Positions 6,877-7,563 of a stretch of 7,563 bases of DNA are shown here, piece by piece. The stretch spans positions 1-7,563 of the forward strand of contig JALWSI010000070.1 in assembly GCA_027080315.1 (NCBI GenBank), in the 5' to 3' direction. Under the pieces are notes generated by a model that was not told where the DNA came from, did not search any database, and worked only from the letters and a program-made list of their open reading frames with translations. Source of the DNA: a bacterium. GTDB taxonomy: Bacteria > Thermosulfidibacterota > Thermosulfidibacteria > Thermosulfidibacterales > JALWSI01. The position numbers were made by a program, and so were the translations under genes. How positions within the stretch are numbered: the first letter of the stretch is position 1; every line of letters begins with the position of its first letter.

Positions 6877-7563
6877 TTACACCACAAAGCCCTGCTTGAA
6901 CTCCTCAATGGCCTTCTTCAGCTTCTCCTCAAGCTCGGGGCTTATGTCCTTCTTCTCTCTCAGCTCAGTGAGAATGTCGCTTTTGGATGTCTCCATAAAC
7001 TGGAGAAACTCTTCTTCAAACCTGCGGCACCCCGCCACCGGAATGTCGTCCACGTATCCGTTAACACCGGCAAATATGATGGCCACCTGCTTCTCTGTGG
7101 GCATGGGCACGTACTGGTCCTGCTTCAGGATCTCAACCATGCGCTCGCCTCGGGTGAGAAGAGCCCTTGTGGAGGCATCCAGATCGCTTCCAAACTGGGC
7201 AAAGGCCGCCATCTCACGGTACTGGGCCAGGTCAAGACGAAGCCTTCCTGCTACCTTCTTCATGGCCTTGTTCTGGGCGGCTCCACCAACACGGGAGACC
7301 GAAAGACCAACGTTAACCGCGGGGCGGATACCAGCATAAAATAGGTCGGTCTCAAGGTAGATCTGACCGTCGGTGATGGAGATAACGTTGGTGGGAATGT
7401 AAGCAGAGACGTCGCCTGCCTGGGTCTCAATAATGGGCAGAGCGGTTAAGGATCCTGCTCCCTTCTCGTCACTTAGCTTGGCGGCACGCTCAAGAAGCCT
7501 TGAGTGGAGGAAGAAGATGTCGCCGGGGTACGCCTCACGGCCAGGGGGGCGACGGAGCAGGAG
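6877..7563 (-). CDS. atpA: F1F0 ATP synthase alpha subunit, C-terminal part (5' end beyond window)
   Basis: The minus-strand frame is open from the right edge to the TAA at 6879-6877, giving the last 228 residues of a chain that is normally about 500. The visible region starts in the nucleotide-binding domain ([25 protein letters not shown]) and continues through [47 protein letters not shown] contains the arginine that reaches into the beta catalytic site (the family's arginine finger, in SVSRVGG). The C-terminal helical domain ([31 protein letters not shown]) follows. Non-catalytic nucleotide binding and catalysis at the alpha/beta interface are the known roles. The gene precedes atpG by 12 bases and shares its stop codon with the atpG ribosome binding site. 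The Walker A region lies outside the window. Confidence 0.97.
   Translation of the reverse strand, partial: LLLRRPPGREAYPGDIFFLHSRLLERAAKLSDEKGAGSLTALPIIETQAGDVSAYIPTNVISITDGQIYLETDLFYAGIRPAVNVGLSVSRVGGAAQNKAMKKVAGRLRLDLAQYREMAAFAQFGSDLDASTRALLTRGERMVEILKQDQYVPMPTEKQVAIIFAGVNGYVDDIPVAGCRRFEEEFLQFMETSKSDILTELREKKDISPELEEKLKKAIEEFKQGFVV

Overview
This is a bacterial chromosomal segment. The evidence is a complete pantothenate operon (panB-panC-panD), most of an F1 ATP synthase gene block in the usual bacterial order (alpha, gamma, beta, epsilon), a tRNA gene with an encoded CCA end, strong purine-rich Shine-Dalgarno sites and Rho-independent terminators. Composition is roughly balanced, and AGA/AGG arginine and ATA isoleucine codons are common. 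That fits a thermophilic and/or anaerobic lineage such as a deltaproteobacterial, Thermodesulfobacteria-like or other deep-branching group, but this is weak inference and no taxon can be named from the window.

Layout, left to right. (1) 1-95: the 3' end of an unrecognised + strand gene, followed by a strong terminator. (2) 199-444: a small unrecognised + strand gene with an excellent ribosome binding site. (3) 514-590: tRNA-Arg(CCT). (4) 569-1243: a type II toxin-antitoxin pair, vapB-vapC, on the - strand. It has a near-textbook promoter and a perfect palindromic operator candidate. The toxin frame runs into the tRNA gene and stops inside its T loop. (5) 1240-1848: gene debris on the - strand, consisting of the first ~26 codons of an IS3-type transposase OrfA and the C-terminal quarter of a CapD/FlaA1-type nucleotide-sugar dehydratase. 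(6) 1857-1993: a non-coding leader in front of panB, with a strong intrinsic terminator and an upstream segment that could pair with the terminator loop. (7) 1994-4055: panB, panC and panD, tightly packed. (8) 4071-4097: a shared bidirectional terminator. (9) 4131-7563: atpC, atpD, atpG and the 3' part of atpA on the - strand, converging on panD.

How the genes work together. PanB makes ketopantoate and PanD makes beta-alanine; PanC joins pantoate and beta-alanine to give pantothenate, the coenzyme A precursor. The ketopantoate reductase step (panE or ilvC) is not here. The atp genes encode the catalytic head and central stalk of the F1 motor; the remaining subunits should lie to the right. 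The stretch 514-1850 is accessory DNA, with a tRNA, a toxin-antitoxin module, an IS remnant and a truncated surface-polysaccharide gene, set between housekeeping genes.

I see no clearly new multi-gene system. The points most worth a second look are the terminator/antiterminator-like leader of panB, the VapC reading frame that ends inside the tRNA gene, and the vapBC promoter lying directly at the broken edge of the transposase remnant.
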